A stretch of 64,000 nt of DNA from Flavobacterium pectinovorum (GCF_022802975.1 NZ_JAFEVZ010000003.1:372001-436000); one strand, 5' to 3'. Positions 1-9,306 are shown, counted from the first letter of the stretch. Notes: generated by a model from the sequence alone, not told the origin. Numbers and translations: made by a program.

Positions 1-423
1 CCCCATCAGACCACCGGCAGAATTTTCGTCGTAGCGCAACAAATCGACAATGTCTTTTGCGTGCTCAACGTCAATCAATTCCGAGATTACTTCTGCTTTA
101 ATTTCCTGTGAAAGTTCGGCTATAATATCTGCCGCATCATTCGTTTCAAGCTCATCAAGCTCTTCGGCAATTTCTTTTGGTGAAAGTCGGCTTAAGATAT
201 TCTCACGCAGATCATCTTCTAATTCAAGAAGAATCTCAGCGGTTTTATCACTATCTAAAACCTTAAAAATGTAGGTTGCATCGTCAAAATCCAGTTCATC
301 AAGGATTTCGGCAATATCTGCGTGGTGCAAATCGTTAAGTAAAACTTCAAGTTCATTGTCGTTTTTATGAACAATATGCTCTTCTAATTGCTGGATTAAT
401 TCTTTGCTAACTTTGAACTCCAT
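1..423 (-). CDS. mgtE: Magnesium transporter MgtE, N-terminal part (cut by the window edge)
   Basis: The first 141 residues are visible, starting at the ATG at 421-423; the rest lies outside the window. The visible part is the helical, acidic MgtE N domain, full of leucine and aspartate/glutamate with repeats such as [10 protein letters not shown], and it ends in the start of the CBS region ([11 protein letters not shown]). In the family this cytoplasmic domain senses Mg2+ and gates a membrane Mg2+ channel whose five helices follow the CBS pair. It overlaps the end of rsmA by 17 bp, so the two are probably co-transcribed. The family call is firm; the channel domain itself cannot be seen here. 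Confidence 0.9.
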   Translation of the reverse strand, partial: MEFKVSKELIQQLEEHIVHKNDNELEVLLNDLHHADIAEILDELDFDDATYIFKVLDSDKTAEILLELEDDLRENILSRLSPKEIAEELDELETNDAADIIAELSQEIKAEVISELIDVEHAKDIVDLLRYDENSAGGLMG

Positions 424-1192
424 CGGCTTCTATTTTTTGAGTCAGTTCAATAAATTCATCTACACTAAGTTGCTCAGGACGTTTATCAAAGATAGTGTCT
501 AATCGCAACTCATCAGTTAAATTTAATGTTTTCAAACTGTTACGTAATGTTTTTCGTCTTTGCTGAAAAGCCGTTTTCACTACTGTGAAAAACAACTTTT
601 CACCACACGGAAGGCTATAATCTTCCTTTCGGGTCATTTTCATCACACCCGATTTGACCTTGGGCGGAGGAATAAAAACATTTTCGTCTACAGTAAACAA
701 ATACTCAGTATCATAGAAAGCCTGTGCCAGAACGGACAGTATTCCGTAAGTTTTAGATCCTTTTTTCTCGCAGATTCGCTCTGCAACTTCCTTTTGAAAC
801 ATCCCGGAAAATTCCGGAATCTGATCTCTGAATTCTAATGTTCTAAAAACAATCTGAGTAGAAATGTTATAAGGGAAATTACCAATAATAGCGAACTGCT
901 TATTTTCGTAAACTTGATTTATGTTGTATTTCAGGAAGTCTTCTGAAATAATTTTGTCTTTTAATTTTGGATAGTTGGCATCCAGATACGCAACAGACTC
1001 ATTATCAATCTCGATTACTCGTGTTGTTACCTCTTTGTCAAGTAAATATTTAGTAAGCACACCCATCCCCGGTCCTATTTCTAAAACCTCATCGTATCCC
1101 TTTAAACTCAAAGTATCGGCAATTGCTTTTGCAATACTTTCATCTTTAAGGAAGTGCTGTCCTAAATGTTTTTTGGCTTTTACTTTTTCCAT
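407..1192 (-). CDS. rsmA: 16S rRNA (adenine(1518)-N(6)/adenine(1519)-N(6)) dimethyltransferase RsmA (KsgA)
   Basis: 261 residues, normal family length. The protein opens with the typical KKHLGQHFL stretch (7-15). It has the SAM-binding motif I EIGPGMG (38-44) and the adenine-methylase motif IV NFPY (105-108). It dimethylates two adenosines in the 3' hairpin of 16S rRNA during small-subunit maturation. ATG start; the stop codon lies inside mgtE, consistent with an rsmA-mgtE transcript. Confident call. Confidence 0.97.
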   Translation of the reverse strand: MEKVKAKKHLGQHFLKDESIAKAIADTLSLKGYDEVLEIGPGMGVLTKYLLDKEVTTRVIEIDNESVAYLDANYPKLKDKIISEDFLKYNINQVYENKQFAIIGNFPYNISTQIVFRTLEFRDQIPEFSGMFQKEVAERICEKKGSKTYGILSVLAQAFYDTEYLFTVDENVFIPPPKVKSGVMKMTRKEDYSLPCGEKLFFTVVKTAFQQRRKTLRNSLKTLNLTDELRLDTIFDKRPEQLSVDEFIELTQKIEADGVQS

Positions 1193-1298
1193 TTTCTTTT
1201 CTTGTTTTGCCGCGAGGGCGCAAAAGTATTCTTTTTGCAGCGAAGACTCAAAGGCTCAAAGCTTTATTTTTTATTTATTTCTCGAAGTTGTTGAACGT

Positions 1299-1739
1299 CT
1301 AGCAAGTCTTTTCCCTATTTGCTTTGATTTTACTTGTAATCAGGTCTTCTAAAGACAAAACATTCCATTTTAGAAACGTTTTATCATTTACAGTGGTTTC
1401 TTCACTATCGTTATACGCTTCCTCAAAACTTTTATTTACTGAAAACTTAGTTATCAGTTCCAAATCTAAATCAACTGGGGAAAATTTTACAGATATATTT
1501 TGCTCCTGCTGTTTTACATTTTCAGGAAAATCATCAATTTCACATCCCATTTCATTAAAAACCAATACCAGTTTTTTAAAATTATCTTCTGTAGTATCAA
1601 TCCAGAAATCAACATCAGCTGAATGTCTCTGATATCCATGAAAATTAACCGCTCCGCCGCCAACCATTAGCATTCTAACACCGTGCTTATTAGCCAAAGC
1701 AATAAATTCATCTATATTTTGATCCCAAAGTTTTGACAC
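1299..1739 (-). CDS. Minimal nucleotidyltransferase-like protein, frameshifted near the C-terminus
   Basis: 146 residues from a GTG start at 1737-1739. The N-terminal half carries a nucleotidyltransferase signature: VGGGAVNFHGYQRHSADVDF, a glycine-rich turn followed by the D-x-D metal pair. Later comes the LSLEDLITSKIKANREK helix seen in DUF6036/AbiEii-like nucleotidyltransferases. The frame stops early after REKTC. Adding one A to the four-A run (plus-strand TTTT at 1309-1312) reads on as KDLLDVQQLREINKK and stops at 1264-1266, which matches how such proteins usually end (K-D-x-x-D). So this copy carries a one-base deletion near its end, or there is a sequence error. Only the last helix is lost, so activity may persist. 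The start lies 2 bp after the stop of the 61-residue gene at 1742-1927. The substrate is unknown. Confidence 0.75.
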   Translation of the reverse strand: MSKLWDQNIDEFIALANKHGVRMLMVGGGAVNFHGYQRHSADVDFWIDTTEDNFKKLVLVFNEMGCEIDDFPENVKQQEQNISVKFSPVDLDLELITKFSVNKSFEEAYNDSEETTVNDKTFLKWNVLSLEDLITSKIKANREKTC

Positions 1740-1741
1740 CT

Positions 1742-1927
1742 TTATTTCGGTTTTATAATAATTACAAAATTATCTTTATTCTTTTCTATTCTATTCTTCA
1801 CAGGAAATTGACTTATTCGTTCACTTAGTCTCAAAAAGCTATAAAATCGTTCTGCTTTTGAAAGTTTTAAAAATTCTTCCTGCTGCTGTTTATTACTTTC
1901 ATCCTTTGTTTGAAATCGAATTTCCAT
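1742..1927 (-). CDS. Small hypothetical protein (61 aa) coupled to the nucleotidyltransferase gene
   Basis: 61 residues, ATG start. It is a charged, mostly helical small protein with a hydrophobic tail (NFVIIIKPK). No family recognised. It stands immediately upstream of, and 2 bp from, the nucleotidyltransferase gene on the same strand, so the two are almost certainly translated from one message. A small protein before a minimal nucleotidyltransferase resembles the layout of some toxin-antitoxin modules, but nothing in the residues proves this. Confidence 0.6.
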   Translation of the reverse strand: MEIRFQTKDESNKQQQEEFLKLSKAERFYSFLRLSERISQFPVKNRIEKNKDNFVIIIKPK

Positions 1928-1955
1928 AATAGCCTTTTTAAAATTGAAACTTAAA

Positions 1956-2267
1956 CTAATGTTCCGAAATAACCTCTAACTCTGTTCTGAAAGAAAGCAT
2001 TTTATCTGCAAACAATTCTAAAGCCTCCTGACGAAACTTAGGCGCATCTTCCAGATAATATTTTTCTAAGGTTGCTTTACTGTCTGTTGTATATTGAACT
2101 GAATAGGTAATTCCTCCCATTTCTTCTTCAATTAAAACTTTTACAATTCGTGCAGATGAAAATTTTTGGGTTGCTAAAATTTCAGGTATATGTTTTTCCT
2201 GCATCCATTGTAGCCATTGGTCATGAACACTTTCGTGTATATTGGTGGTAACGTTGTATATTATCAT
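1956..2267 (-). CDS. DUF4286 family protein
   Basis: 103 residues, ATG start. It opens MIIYNVTTNIHESVHDQWLQ and contains the phrase MQEKHIPEIL, both typical of the DUF4286 family, a small alpha/beta (dimeric ferredoxin-like) protein common in Bacteroidota. No catalytic residues are known. It lies 28 bp upstream of the 61-residue gene and may share its transcript. Function unknown. Confidence 0.8.
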   Translation of the reverse strand: MIIYNVTTNIHESVHDQWLQWMQEKHIPEILATQKFSSARIVKVLIEEEMGGITYSVQYTTDSKATLEKYYLEDAPKFRQEALELFADKMLSFRTELEVISEH

Positions 2268-2277
2268 TTTTTCTAAA

Positions 2278-2325
2278 GGTTCTGAGATTCTGAGTTGCTA
2301 AGATTCTGAGTTTTTTCTCAAAACT
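2278..2325 (+). repeat. Degenerate 8-bp-period array
   Basis: Successive octamers GATTCTGA, GTTGCTAA, GATTCTGA follow each other and end in a T-rich octamer. The consensus is GWTNCTRA. The same octad family recurs at 40267, 48580, 56036 and 57341. Confidence 0.6.
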
Positions 2326-2386
2326 TAAAACAGATCGTCATTTTATTAATTCATTTTTTGGAATTTGGAATTTATAAATTGGAATT

Positions 2387-4168
2387 TTATAAATTCTTGT
2401 CTCCTCTTAATTCCCGGTATTTTTTCCTGGCATCAACAAAGTAAATACTGTCCTGATGGTTAAAAATTACCTTTTCATACAAAGGTTTTGCCTTTTCTGT
2501 ATCTTTTAGTGCATCGTTGTAAATTTCTGCCGAAAAAAACAAAGCTTCGTCTACATAAATTCCGTCGCTATGATGGTCAATCACTTGCTGGTACTGACTT
2601 AAAGCCGAATTATAATCTTTCAGGCTTTCATAGATTTTACCTAAACGCAACATTGTTACAGCTTCAATTTCCTGCCCTTTGAAAGACTTCAGAATGTTTT
2701 GAAATTGTGTAATAGCTTCCTGCTTTCTATTCTGATAAAGTAGAAAATCACCTTTTGCAAACTGTTTCAAAGCAGTTTGTGTCGAATCGGCAACGGTGTT
2801 GTCATTAATCAGTAAAAAATATTCCAGAGCATCATTGGCGATCAATTGTGTGTTTGCCGACTTTAATTCTTTGAATTGTTTTAAAGCCCATTCAAAATCA
2901 GTTTTAAAATAACTTGTTTTGGCCGCTTTTAAACTCGCTTCATGCGACATCACATCATTCTTTAAATCCAATTGAATTTGCGAATAATAAATCAGTGCCT
3001 GATTGAATTTTTCTTCCAAAAGCAAAATGTCACCCAATTCCATTTTGGCATCAGCTTTCTGATATTCATTTAAATTAAGTTCTAAAGCCTTTTTTACAAC
3101 GGTCTTGCCTTCTTCTGTCTTTTTTAAATTAAAAGCCAGAAAATGCGCCTGAATTATTTGCAAAGATAAGGTAAAAGGAGTCACGCCATAGGTTGTAAGC
3201 AAATGTTCTAACTCTGTAGTGATTGCCGGGTAATCTGTTTCAGATGCTTTATCAATTTTAATCTGCATCAAACTTGCATTCGTCCTAATCAGCAAATCCT
3301 GATCTTTCGTATTCAGCAGAATGAAGTTTAAAATTTCAGAAGCGGTTTCCGTATCGTCTTCATTCAGTGCAAACTGACTTAAATTAACAATACTAATCAA
3401 GGATTCAGGTTCCCGTTTGTAAATCGCTTTTTCCTGAATAAAAGCTTTCCCGAATTCTTTTTGCTGAACATAAAACCAACTCAGGTAATGATTCCAGAAC
3501 ACATCCTGATCTTTTTGTGTTTTTAAGATTAAAGCTTTACGCATGGCATCCTTAAAAGCAGTATTATCCGTTTCTCCATTCATAAAACGCGATAATTGCG
3601 TCTGAATTAAATTTGAATTCTGTGGATTTTGAAAGGATTCTGTCAATAAAAGGTCAATCATCAAATCGGTTTTGCCTAACTGTCCGTACAACATTCCTAT
3701 CTGGAAATTAAAATTGTAATTCGGCTGAATCTGCATTGCCGTTTGATAAGCCTTTAATGCATATTCCAGTAATACTTTTTTCTCAAAAGAATTTGCAATT
3801 CCGTAAACATCATTCGGATTGGCTTTGATTTTTTCGACTGCCTGATCGTAGTAACTTTTAGCTTTCGATTCGTTTTTCTGCAATTGAAAATTATATCCCA
3901 ATTCGACTAAAAAAACACCTTGTTTGTAACGGTTATAACGATCCTGAATGGCTTTTTCAGCATTAGTAAACTGCTGCAGCTGCTGATAACAGTCAACGGT
4001 TCTTAAAAAATATTGGGTATTGGATGGCACACTTTTTAAAAGCTCTTCGTAACTGATTTTTGCTTTCTCGAAATCGCCTTTATCATAATAATATTGAGCA
4101 AGCTGCTCGTTTTGAGAAAAGGCGAAAGAAGACCACAACAAAACGATATAGATACAGATGTTTTTCAT
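2387..4168 (-). CDS. Secreted tetratricopeptide-repeat protein
   Basis: 593 residues with a signal peptide ending near FAFSQ (15-19), so exported to the periplasm or outer membrane. The whole chain is a TPR solenoid: units such as AQYYYDKGDFEKAKISYEEL near the start and a run of units after residue 480, including a LRLGKIYESLKDYNSALSQY unit. This resembles the TPR scaffolds of Bacteroidota and the YbgF/BamD-like C-terminal repeat (DAQYWLGE-type region reads VDEALFFSAEIY). No enzymatic motif. It sits downstream of serS, separated by a palindromic terminator, so probably transcribed on its own. Confidence 0.85.
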   Translation of the reverse strand: MKNICIYIVLLWSSFAFSQNEQLAQYYYDKGDFEKAKISYEELLKSVPSNTQYFLRTVDCYQQLQQFTNAEKAIQDRYNRYKQGVFLVELGYNFQLQKNESKAKSYYDQAVEKIKANPNDVYGIANSFEKKVLLEYALKAYQTAMQIQPNYNFNFQIGMLYGQLGKTDLMIDLLLTESFQNPQNSNLIQTQLSRFMNGETDNTAFKDAMRKALILKTQKDQDVFWNHYLSWFYVQQKEFGKAFIQEKAIYKREPESLISIVNLSQFALNEDDTETASEILNFILLNTKDQDLLIRTNASLMQIKIDKASETDYPAITTELEHLLTTYGVTPFTLSLQIIQAHFLAFNLKKTEEGKTVVKKALELNLNEYQKADAKMELGDILLLEEKFNQALIYYSQIQLDLKNDVMSHEASLKAAKTSYFKTDFEWALKQFKELKSANTQLIANDALEYFLLINDNTVADSTQTALKQFAKGDFLLYQNRKQEAITQFQNILKSFKGQEIEAVTMLRLGKIYESLKDYNSALSQYQQVIDHHSDGIYVDEALFFSAEIYNDALKDTEKAKPLYEKVIFNHQDSIYFVDARKKYRELRGDKNL

Positions 4169-4203
4169 ATTTCAGTTTTTAATGTGTGGTTTAACAATTA
4201 AAA

Positions 4204-4235
4204 AAACCTAACAGGTTTTAAAACCTGTTAGGTTT
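4204..4235 (-). terminator. Perfect 32-bp palindrome, probable serS terminator
   Basis: AAACCTAACAGGTTTT is followed directly by its exact reverse complement. It lies 11 bp after the serS stop on the minus strand and is followed there by a T-rich stretch. A sister palindrome with a shared AACCTGT core lies at 22486-22517 beyond ssb. Confidence 0.75.
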
Positions 4236-4246
4236 GACTATAAAAA

Positions 4247-5518
4247 TTAATCTATAATATCAAATCCGCAGTAAGAGCGTAAAACCTCAGGGATTACAAT
4301 TCCTTCCGGCGTTTGGTAGTTTTCTAAAATTCCGGCCAAAACTCTTGGCAAAGCCAATGAACTTCCGTTAAGTGTATGAGCCAATTGGTTTTTTCCGTCT
4401 TTGTCTTTGAAACGCAATTTCAAGCGGTTTGCCTGAAATGTTTCAAAGTTTGAAACAGAACTGATCTCTAGCCAGCGATCCTGAGCTGTAGAAAACACTT
4501 CAAAATCATACGTCAAAGCAGCGGTGAAACCCATATCACCACCACACAAACGTAAGATTCTGTATGGTAATTTCAATTCCTGCAAAATATTTTTTACGTG
4601 TTCCACCATTCTGTCAAGGGCTTCATAAGATTTATCAGGATGTTCAACACGTACAATTTCTACTTTATCAAATTGGTGTAAACGGTTTAATCCTCGTACG
4701 TGCGCTCCGTATGAACCTGCTTCACGACGGAAACAAGGCGTATAAGCGGTATGCAACACCGGAAGATCACTTTCGTTTAAGATCACATCACGAAATAAAT
4801 TCGTAACCGGAACCTCAGCAGTCGGAATCAAATATAAATCGTCAATAGTCGAGTGGTACATTTGTCCTTCTTTATCCGGCAATTGTCCTGTTCCATAACC
4901 TGAAGCTTCGTTTACCAAATGCGGCACCTGTACTTCGTTGTAACCGGCAGCTGTATTTTTATCTAAAAAATAGTTAATTAAAGCACGCTGTAAACGGGCT
5001 CCTTTTCCTTTATAAACCGGAAAACCTGCACCGGTAATTTTTACACCCAATTCAAAATCGATGATATCGTATTTTTTTACCAGTTCCCAGTGAGGCTGTG
5101 CGCCTTCGTGTAAAACCGGAATATCACCTTCTTCAAAAATATTTAAATTTTCTTCAGGTGTTTTTCCTTCCGGAACGATATCTGCCGGAAGATTCGGTAA
5201 TGTGTATAATTTATTGGTCAGTTCAGCAGCCAAAGCTTCTGCTTTTTCGCCTAATTCTTTGCTTTTTTCTTTTAATGAAACCGTTTTTTCTTTTAAGATT
5301 GCTGCTTTAGCTTTCTCGCCTGCTTTCATTAATTCGCCTATGTCTTTGGACAATTTATTAGATTCAGATAAAGTGTTGTCTAATTCTACCTGAGCTGCAC
5401 GACGGTTTTCGTCTAATTGCACCACTTCTTCCACAACGCTTTTAGCATCGATATTTCGTTTTGCTAAAGCCTTGATTACTTTCTCCTGATTCTCTCTAAT
5501 AAATGCGATTTGTAACAT
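4247..5518 (-). CDS. serS: Serine--tRNA ligase
   Basis: 423 residues, normal length. Residues 1 to about 105 form the long antiparallel coiled-coil arm that grips the tRNA(Ser) variable arm. The class II catalytic core follows with motif 1 near VQVPHLV, motif 2 FRREAGSYG and motif 3 (GSSLALPRVLAGILENYQ). It charges tRNA(Ser) with serine in the cytoplasm. ATG start. A -7-like TAAATTTG element sits 41 bp upstream. Firm call. Confidence 0.97.
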   Translation of the reverse strand: MLQIAFIRENQEKVIKALAKRNIDAKSVVEEVVQLDENRRAAQVELDNTLSESNKLSKDIGELMKAGEKAKAAILKEKTVSLKEKSKELGEKAEALAAELTNKLYTLPNLPADIVPEGKTPEENLNIFEEGDIPVLHEGAQPHWELVKKYDIIDFELGVKITGAGFPVYKGKGARLQRALINYFLDKNTAAGYNEVQVPHLVNEASGYGTGQLPDKEGQMYHSTIDDLYLIPTAEVPVTNLFRDVILNESDLPVLHTAYTPCFRREAGSYGAHVRGLNRLHQFDKVEIVRVEHPDKSYEALDRMVEHVKNILQELKLPYRILRLCGGDMGFTAALTYDFEVFSTAQDRWLEISSVSNFETFQANRLKLRFKDKDGKNQLAHTLNGSSLALPRVLAGILENYQTPEGIVIPEVLRSYCGFDIID

Positions 5519-5558
5519 AGCTTGGTTTTTATAACTATTGTATTTTTTATAACGGAAG

Positions 5559-5566
5559 CAAATTTA
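5559..5566 (-). promoter_or_regulatory. Candidate -7 element TAAATTTG upstream of serS
   Basis: Reads TAAATTTG on the minus strand, matching the Bacteroidota TAnnTTTG consensus, 41 bp before the serS ATG. A TTG at 5591-5593 is 24 bp upstream, slightly beyond the usual spacing. Confidence 0.4.
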
Positions 5567-5729
5567 AGGAAATGTTTCCTAAGATTACGACAAAGTTTTA
5601 GGGGAAAATGTGTTCAGAAGATGGTTTCGCAAAATTGCACGAAGGTTTAGCAGAGAGATTCTCAAAGTTTTTTTGCCAGAAAAGTTAAATTAGTCTCACA
5701 AAAGGCGATAAAAATCCCAAAAGTGCTTT

Positions 5730-6254
5730 TTATTTTTGCGTCGCTTTAAACTGATCACAGCGCTTTTTTACACTTTTATACTCCGTACTATCTATTTTTT
5801 CAGTTTTAAAATCTATTTTTTTTAACTCAGATTTCAATTTTTCAATATCACTGTTTTCATAAACATCGATTTTTCTGCTTTTGCTGATTCCTTCATTTTC
5901 ATTTTTGAAATAAGTGATTTTTTCTATTAATACGGCATAAGGATCTTCCTTTTTTCGTTCAGCTTTATAAATCAAAATATCCTTGCCGTTCACTATTTCT
6001 GCAAACAATAAATTTTCATTTTCATAATAACTAAAATCAAGATCCATAAATTTCTCGTACTTGTATTTTACATCAATTTTAGTTTCGTGATTCGTTTTGT
6101 ATCTTTTAACTTTTACTTCTCCCTCACTATCTTTTTTCTCAAACTCAACATCTAATTTGCCTTCAGCATTTACTCGTTTTATACTTTTTTCTACATTTTC
6201 TGTCCAGTCAGACTGAACGAAAAGAAACATCGAAATCATTACTAAGTATTTCAT
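5730..6254 (-). CDS. Hypothetical exported protein
   Basis: 174 residues. A short hydrophobic N-terminus (MKYLVMISMFLFVQSDW) looks like a signal peptide, leaving a Lys/Glu-rich, probably beta-strand-containing mature protein. No family or active-site motif recognised. It follows the lipoprotein gene at 6276-7208 by 21 bp on the same strand, so the two probably form an operon of secreted proteins. Confidence 0.6.
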   Translation of the reverse strand: MKYLVMISMFLFVQSDWTENVEKSIKRVNAEGKLDVEFEKKDSEGEVKVKRYKTNHETKIDVKYKYEKFMDLDFSYYENENLLFAEIVNGKDILIYKAERKKEDPYAVLIEKITYFKNENEGISKSRKIDVYENSDIEKLKSELKKIDFKTEKIDSTEYKSVKKRCDQFKATQK

Positions 6255-6275
6255 CTTATCAGTTTTAAAAAAATC

Positions 6276-7208
6276 TTAATTATAATCGAGAAACCTGTAT
6301 CGGTCATCTTTTTTAAATGCATAAGCCTGACCGTTGTATTTTATTCTTTCGGATTCTTTTTTTACTTTGATACTGGATTTTTCTGCTGAACCCGTTTCCT
6401 CATCTGCCTCTACCGCAACTTCATACGAAAAGTTTTTTGAAACGATTAAATCCAGAAAACCATTTGTTTTTGTATCCGAAAGAATCATCCCGGTTTCTAA
6501 TGTTTCCAATTCAAAAGAACTTCTGCCATTTGAATCTCCTTGCGTTTTCCGGATTGGATATTCGTATAAAAGCTTCTTAATTTTATGGTTTACCAATGCA
6601 AGAATCGTAAATTTTTGCTGCGAATATAAACTTACCCGACTTCCTGAAGCTTCCTCGGTATAAAACGCAACTCCCGTTGTATTCTCGTTTAACTGAATTA
6701 AATTTTTAAGAATATAGCTTTTCGAAAAATGCATCCCTTCATTTTCATTGTAGCTCAAATTAAAATCGGCTTGCTGAGCAATTATTTTACCATCTGCTTT
6801 ATTAGCAAAAAGGTATTTTCTTTCAAAATAATCTCCTAAATCATCTTCTTCGGCATTTCCTTTTTCCGGCTCATCTGTTTTAACTAAATGTGTAATCACA
6901 AAAAAGGCAATCTCATCATTATAGCTGATAAAACTGGTTTCACTGATTTTAATATCTGAATATTGAATCGCCAGACTGGCTGCAACTTTTGACAATAAAT
7001 TCAAATCCAGTTCTTTTGATTCTTCAAATTCATCATTATTTTTAAAAATCAGTTTCTCAACATCCTTTTTTTCTACAACATTACTTTCAGCGTTTTGTTG
7101 GGTTATCAAGTCTGGATTTTGTGAATTTACAAAAGCTGTTTCCTTTTCGGTTTTTCCGCAAGAGCTTAAAATAGACAGAATCCCAAATAGTAATAGGTAA
7201 TTTTTCAT
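6276..7208 (-). CDS. Hypothetical lipoprotein
   Basis: 310 residues. The N-terminus LLFGILSILSSCGK is a lipoprotein signal with a lipobox ending at Cys17. The mature chain is acidic at first and mixed alpha/beta after that. No family recognised. ATG start, and a TATATTTG -7 element lies 26 bp upstream, so this is probably the first gene of a two-gene operon with the 174-residue protein. Confidence 0.65.
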   Translation of the reverse strand: MKNYLLLFGILSILSSCGKTEKETAFVNSQNPDLITQQNAESNVVEKKDVEKLIFKNNDEFEESKELDLNLLSKVAASLAIQYSDIKISETSFISYNDEIAFFVITHLVKTDEPEKGNAEEDDLGDYFERKYLFANKADGKIIAQQADFNLSYNENEGMHFSKSYILKNLIQLNENTTGVAFYTEEASGSRVSLYSQQKFTILALVNHKIKKLLYEYPIRKTQGDSNGRSSFELETLETGMILSDTKTNGFLDLIVSKNFSYEVAVEADEETGSAEKSSIKVKKESERIKYNGQAYAFKKDDRYRFLDYN

Positions 7209-7233
7209 GAATGATTTTTATTTGAAGACAATT

Positions 7234-7241
7234 CAAATATA
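7234..7241 (-). promoter_or_regulatory. Candidate -7 element TATATTTG
   Basis: CAAATATA on the plus strand is TATATTTG on the minus strand, an exact TAnnTTTG match 26 bp before the lipoprotein start. No well-spaced TTG upstream element was seen. Confidence 0.4.
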
Positions 7242-7298
7242 TCATTTTCTTACAAACCTTATTAAAAAATTAAAAGACTAACAAATAAAACACTAGAA

Positions 7299-8852
7299 CT
7301 ATTTACGTTCCAACAACAATTCTTTTAACTCAGCGGTCTTTAAAAAAGCAGCAAGACGTCCGGACAACAAGAGCATTTCTCTCTCTTCGGGGGTTATTTT
7401 TAGTTTTGTTTCAACATGAGAAGCAAATTCATAAAGAATCAAAACATTGGCTGCTGTTAGTTCGTTAAACTTACTACGGGCTAATGTGGGCAGGATTATT
7501 TCGCCGTCTTTGTCACGTGTAAAACTGAGTTCGCCAAACTGTTCTATTAAATCGTGTTTTAATTTGTTATGAAACTTTAACCAATTATCGTAATCATCAT
7601 CGGTATTTTTGAGTTCGGTAACGATTTTTTCATACGCTTCATCTTTTTTTAATTTGTGTAAATGATCACGCAAAGTAGTAAAACCAATAACCTGATAATT
7701 AGAAACTGGTATTTTATATCTTTCAAATGCGTTTTCAACATCCCTTTCAAAAGTCATATACCGAGTCTGAACGGTGTACAATGAAGCCGTTTCAAGCAAT
7801 GAAATCAGTTTGATTTTTTCGTCATTTATATAAGGTTCCTTTTTACCCTGCCCCAGACAATCAATAAAAAGTGCTTTTTTATTTTTATTATCTACTTTAA
7901 AATCATTGTGAAGCAGTTCCATTAAAGTTTTATACCCCATATTATCTGAAGCACCGCCGTCAATAATACACAATATTTTATCCTGTCCCTTAATTCCGAA
8001 TTTTGTTTTTGGAAGTACTCCCGGAAAAGCAGAACTCGCCGTTATGCCATAAGTAAGCGGAAAATCATAACCGTTGTTTACCTGATTTTCGTCTAAACAA
8101 ATCGAAGCTTTATTGGGAGCCAGAGACGAATTTATATTCAGTCCCCTGATGACATGTGGCATAAATGCAACTCGCTCTCCATTATTATATGCAGTTCCGT
8201 TGGCAATCATCATAGGTAAATGAGGAATTTGGCTGCTGCCTTTGGGAACAAAAAAATCAGACAAAAGCATTTGAGTCTTGCATTTATCAGGATTATCAGG
8301 ATTGGTGCTGTCATATTGCAAAACCTCCAGATCCAATTGCTGGGTCATAGATATTTTATCTCCTTTTTCATTTTTACTATTATTCAGAAGTGATAAAATA
8401 CTAGCCGATTTATTTACATAATCTTTATAAGCATCGGCTTTAGAAAAGTAAAAATTATTAAAGGACTGATGATTTTGGTAAAGCTTATTTTTCAGAATTG
8501 TTAAATAATAACCCGCCGAATAACAGCCTCCTGAAACCGTTGAGAAATAATCGATTTCATTTAAAAAATTACGATGAGAATTGTTTCCTTCAATTTCTTC
8601 TAAACCCAACAACACGCCCATGCTAAAAAACTGAGCCCTGGAACCTCCGCCGGAAATTGCAACTCCCAAAGCTATATTGGGATTTTGAAGCTTTTTATCA
8701 CGTTCCTGAACCGATTTATATTCATTTAAAGAAACCGTCGGAATCGAATTGTAGTTAATCTCTGAAAAAAGACTGATTTTATTTTGAGAAAATCCTAATT
8801 GAAAACTTAAAGAGCACAAAATCAGGAAAGCCTTGCAATATCTGTAATTCAT
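7299..8852 (-). CDS. Patatin-like phospholipase
   Basis: 517 residues with a signal peptide ending near GFSQ (20-23). The patatin fold is marked by the glycine-rich oxyanion loop SGGGSRAQ (68-74), the nucleophile elbow TVSGGC with Ser107, and the catalytic Asp298 in the DGG motif (IIDGGASDN). The elbow reads T-V-S-G-G instead of the textbook G-x-S-x-G, as in cPLA2-like relatives. Expected to hydrolyse acyl ester bonds of lipids, at the cell envelope given the signal. It stands alone with no obvious operon partner. Confidence 0.85.
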   Translation of the reverse strand: MNYRYCKAFLILCSLSFQLGFSQNKISLFSEINYNSIPTVSLNEYKSVQERDKKLQNPNIALGVAISGGGSRAQFFSMGVLLGLEEIEGNNSHRNFLNEIDYFSTVSGGCYSAGYYLTILKNKLYQNHQSFNNFYFSKADAYKDYVNKSASILSLLNNSKNEKGDKISMTQQLDLEVLQYDSTNPDNPDKCKTQMLLSDFFVPKGSSQIPHLPMMIANGTAYNNGERVAFMPHVIRGLNINSSLAPNKASICLDENQVNNGYDFPLTYGITASSAFPGVLPKTKFGIKGQDKILCIIDGGASDNMGYKTLMELLHNDFKVDNKNKKALFIDCLGQGKKEPYINDEKIKLISLLETASLYTVQTRYMTFERDVENAFERYKIPVSNYQVIGFTTLRDHLHKLKKDEAYEKIVTELKNTDDDYDNWLKFHNKLKHDLIEQFGELSFTRDKDGEIILPTLARSKFNELTAANVLILYEFASHVETKLKITPEEREMLLLSGRLAAFLKTAELKELLLERK

Positions 8853-8943
8853 TTTACTTTATTTAGAAACTAATTCACTGAAAGCGAAGTTACAAGAAAG
8901 TTGAATACGATAAAACAAGGCTGACCGATAAAAATAAAAAAGT

Positions 8944-9306
8944 TTAATTAACCGTTACGGTTTTTGTTTTAGACTGGCTACAGCTGCTGCTTCCTTTTTT
9001 AATAGTAATATCAGCTTTTACGGTATAACTTCCGGCAGTAGCATAGGTATGCGAAACAGTACTTCCTTTAACGGTTTGCACAGCACTGCCATCACCAAAA
9101 GTCCATTTTACAGACGAAACGGTATACTCACCTGTGTATTCTATTTCGTAATCAATTTTCTTTGCATTTGTAACATCTGTCGTATGATTCAATTGAAGAA
9201 GTATTGACTCTCCCACACAATCAACTGCTTTTTCTAAATCATCCCCACAGGAAAAACTAATTAACGCAACAAAAACACTGAATAAAACAATAACTTTACT
9301 TTTCAT
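8944..9306 (-). CDS. PKD-domain lipoprotein
   Basis: 120 residues from the ATG at 9304-9306; an in-frame ATG seven codons earlier is possible, but the signal peptide starts naturally at MKSKVIVLFSV. The lipobox is FSCG. The mature protein is one PKD beta-sandwich: VKWTFGDGSAVQTV and VSHTYATAGSYTVKADI are the hallmark WxFGDG and HxYxxxGxYxV motifs. Such domains mediate binding or adhesion on the Bacteroidota surface. No catalytic part. Confidence 0.85.
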   Translation of the reverse strand: MKSKVIVLFSVFVALISFSCGDDLEKAVDCVGESILLQLNHTTDVTNAKKIDYEIEYTGEYTVSSVKWTFGDGSAVQTVKGSTVSHTYATAGSYTVKADITIKKGSSSCSQSKTKTVTVN

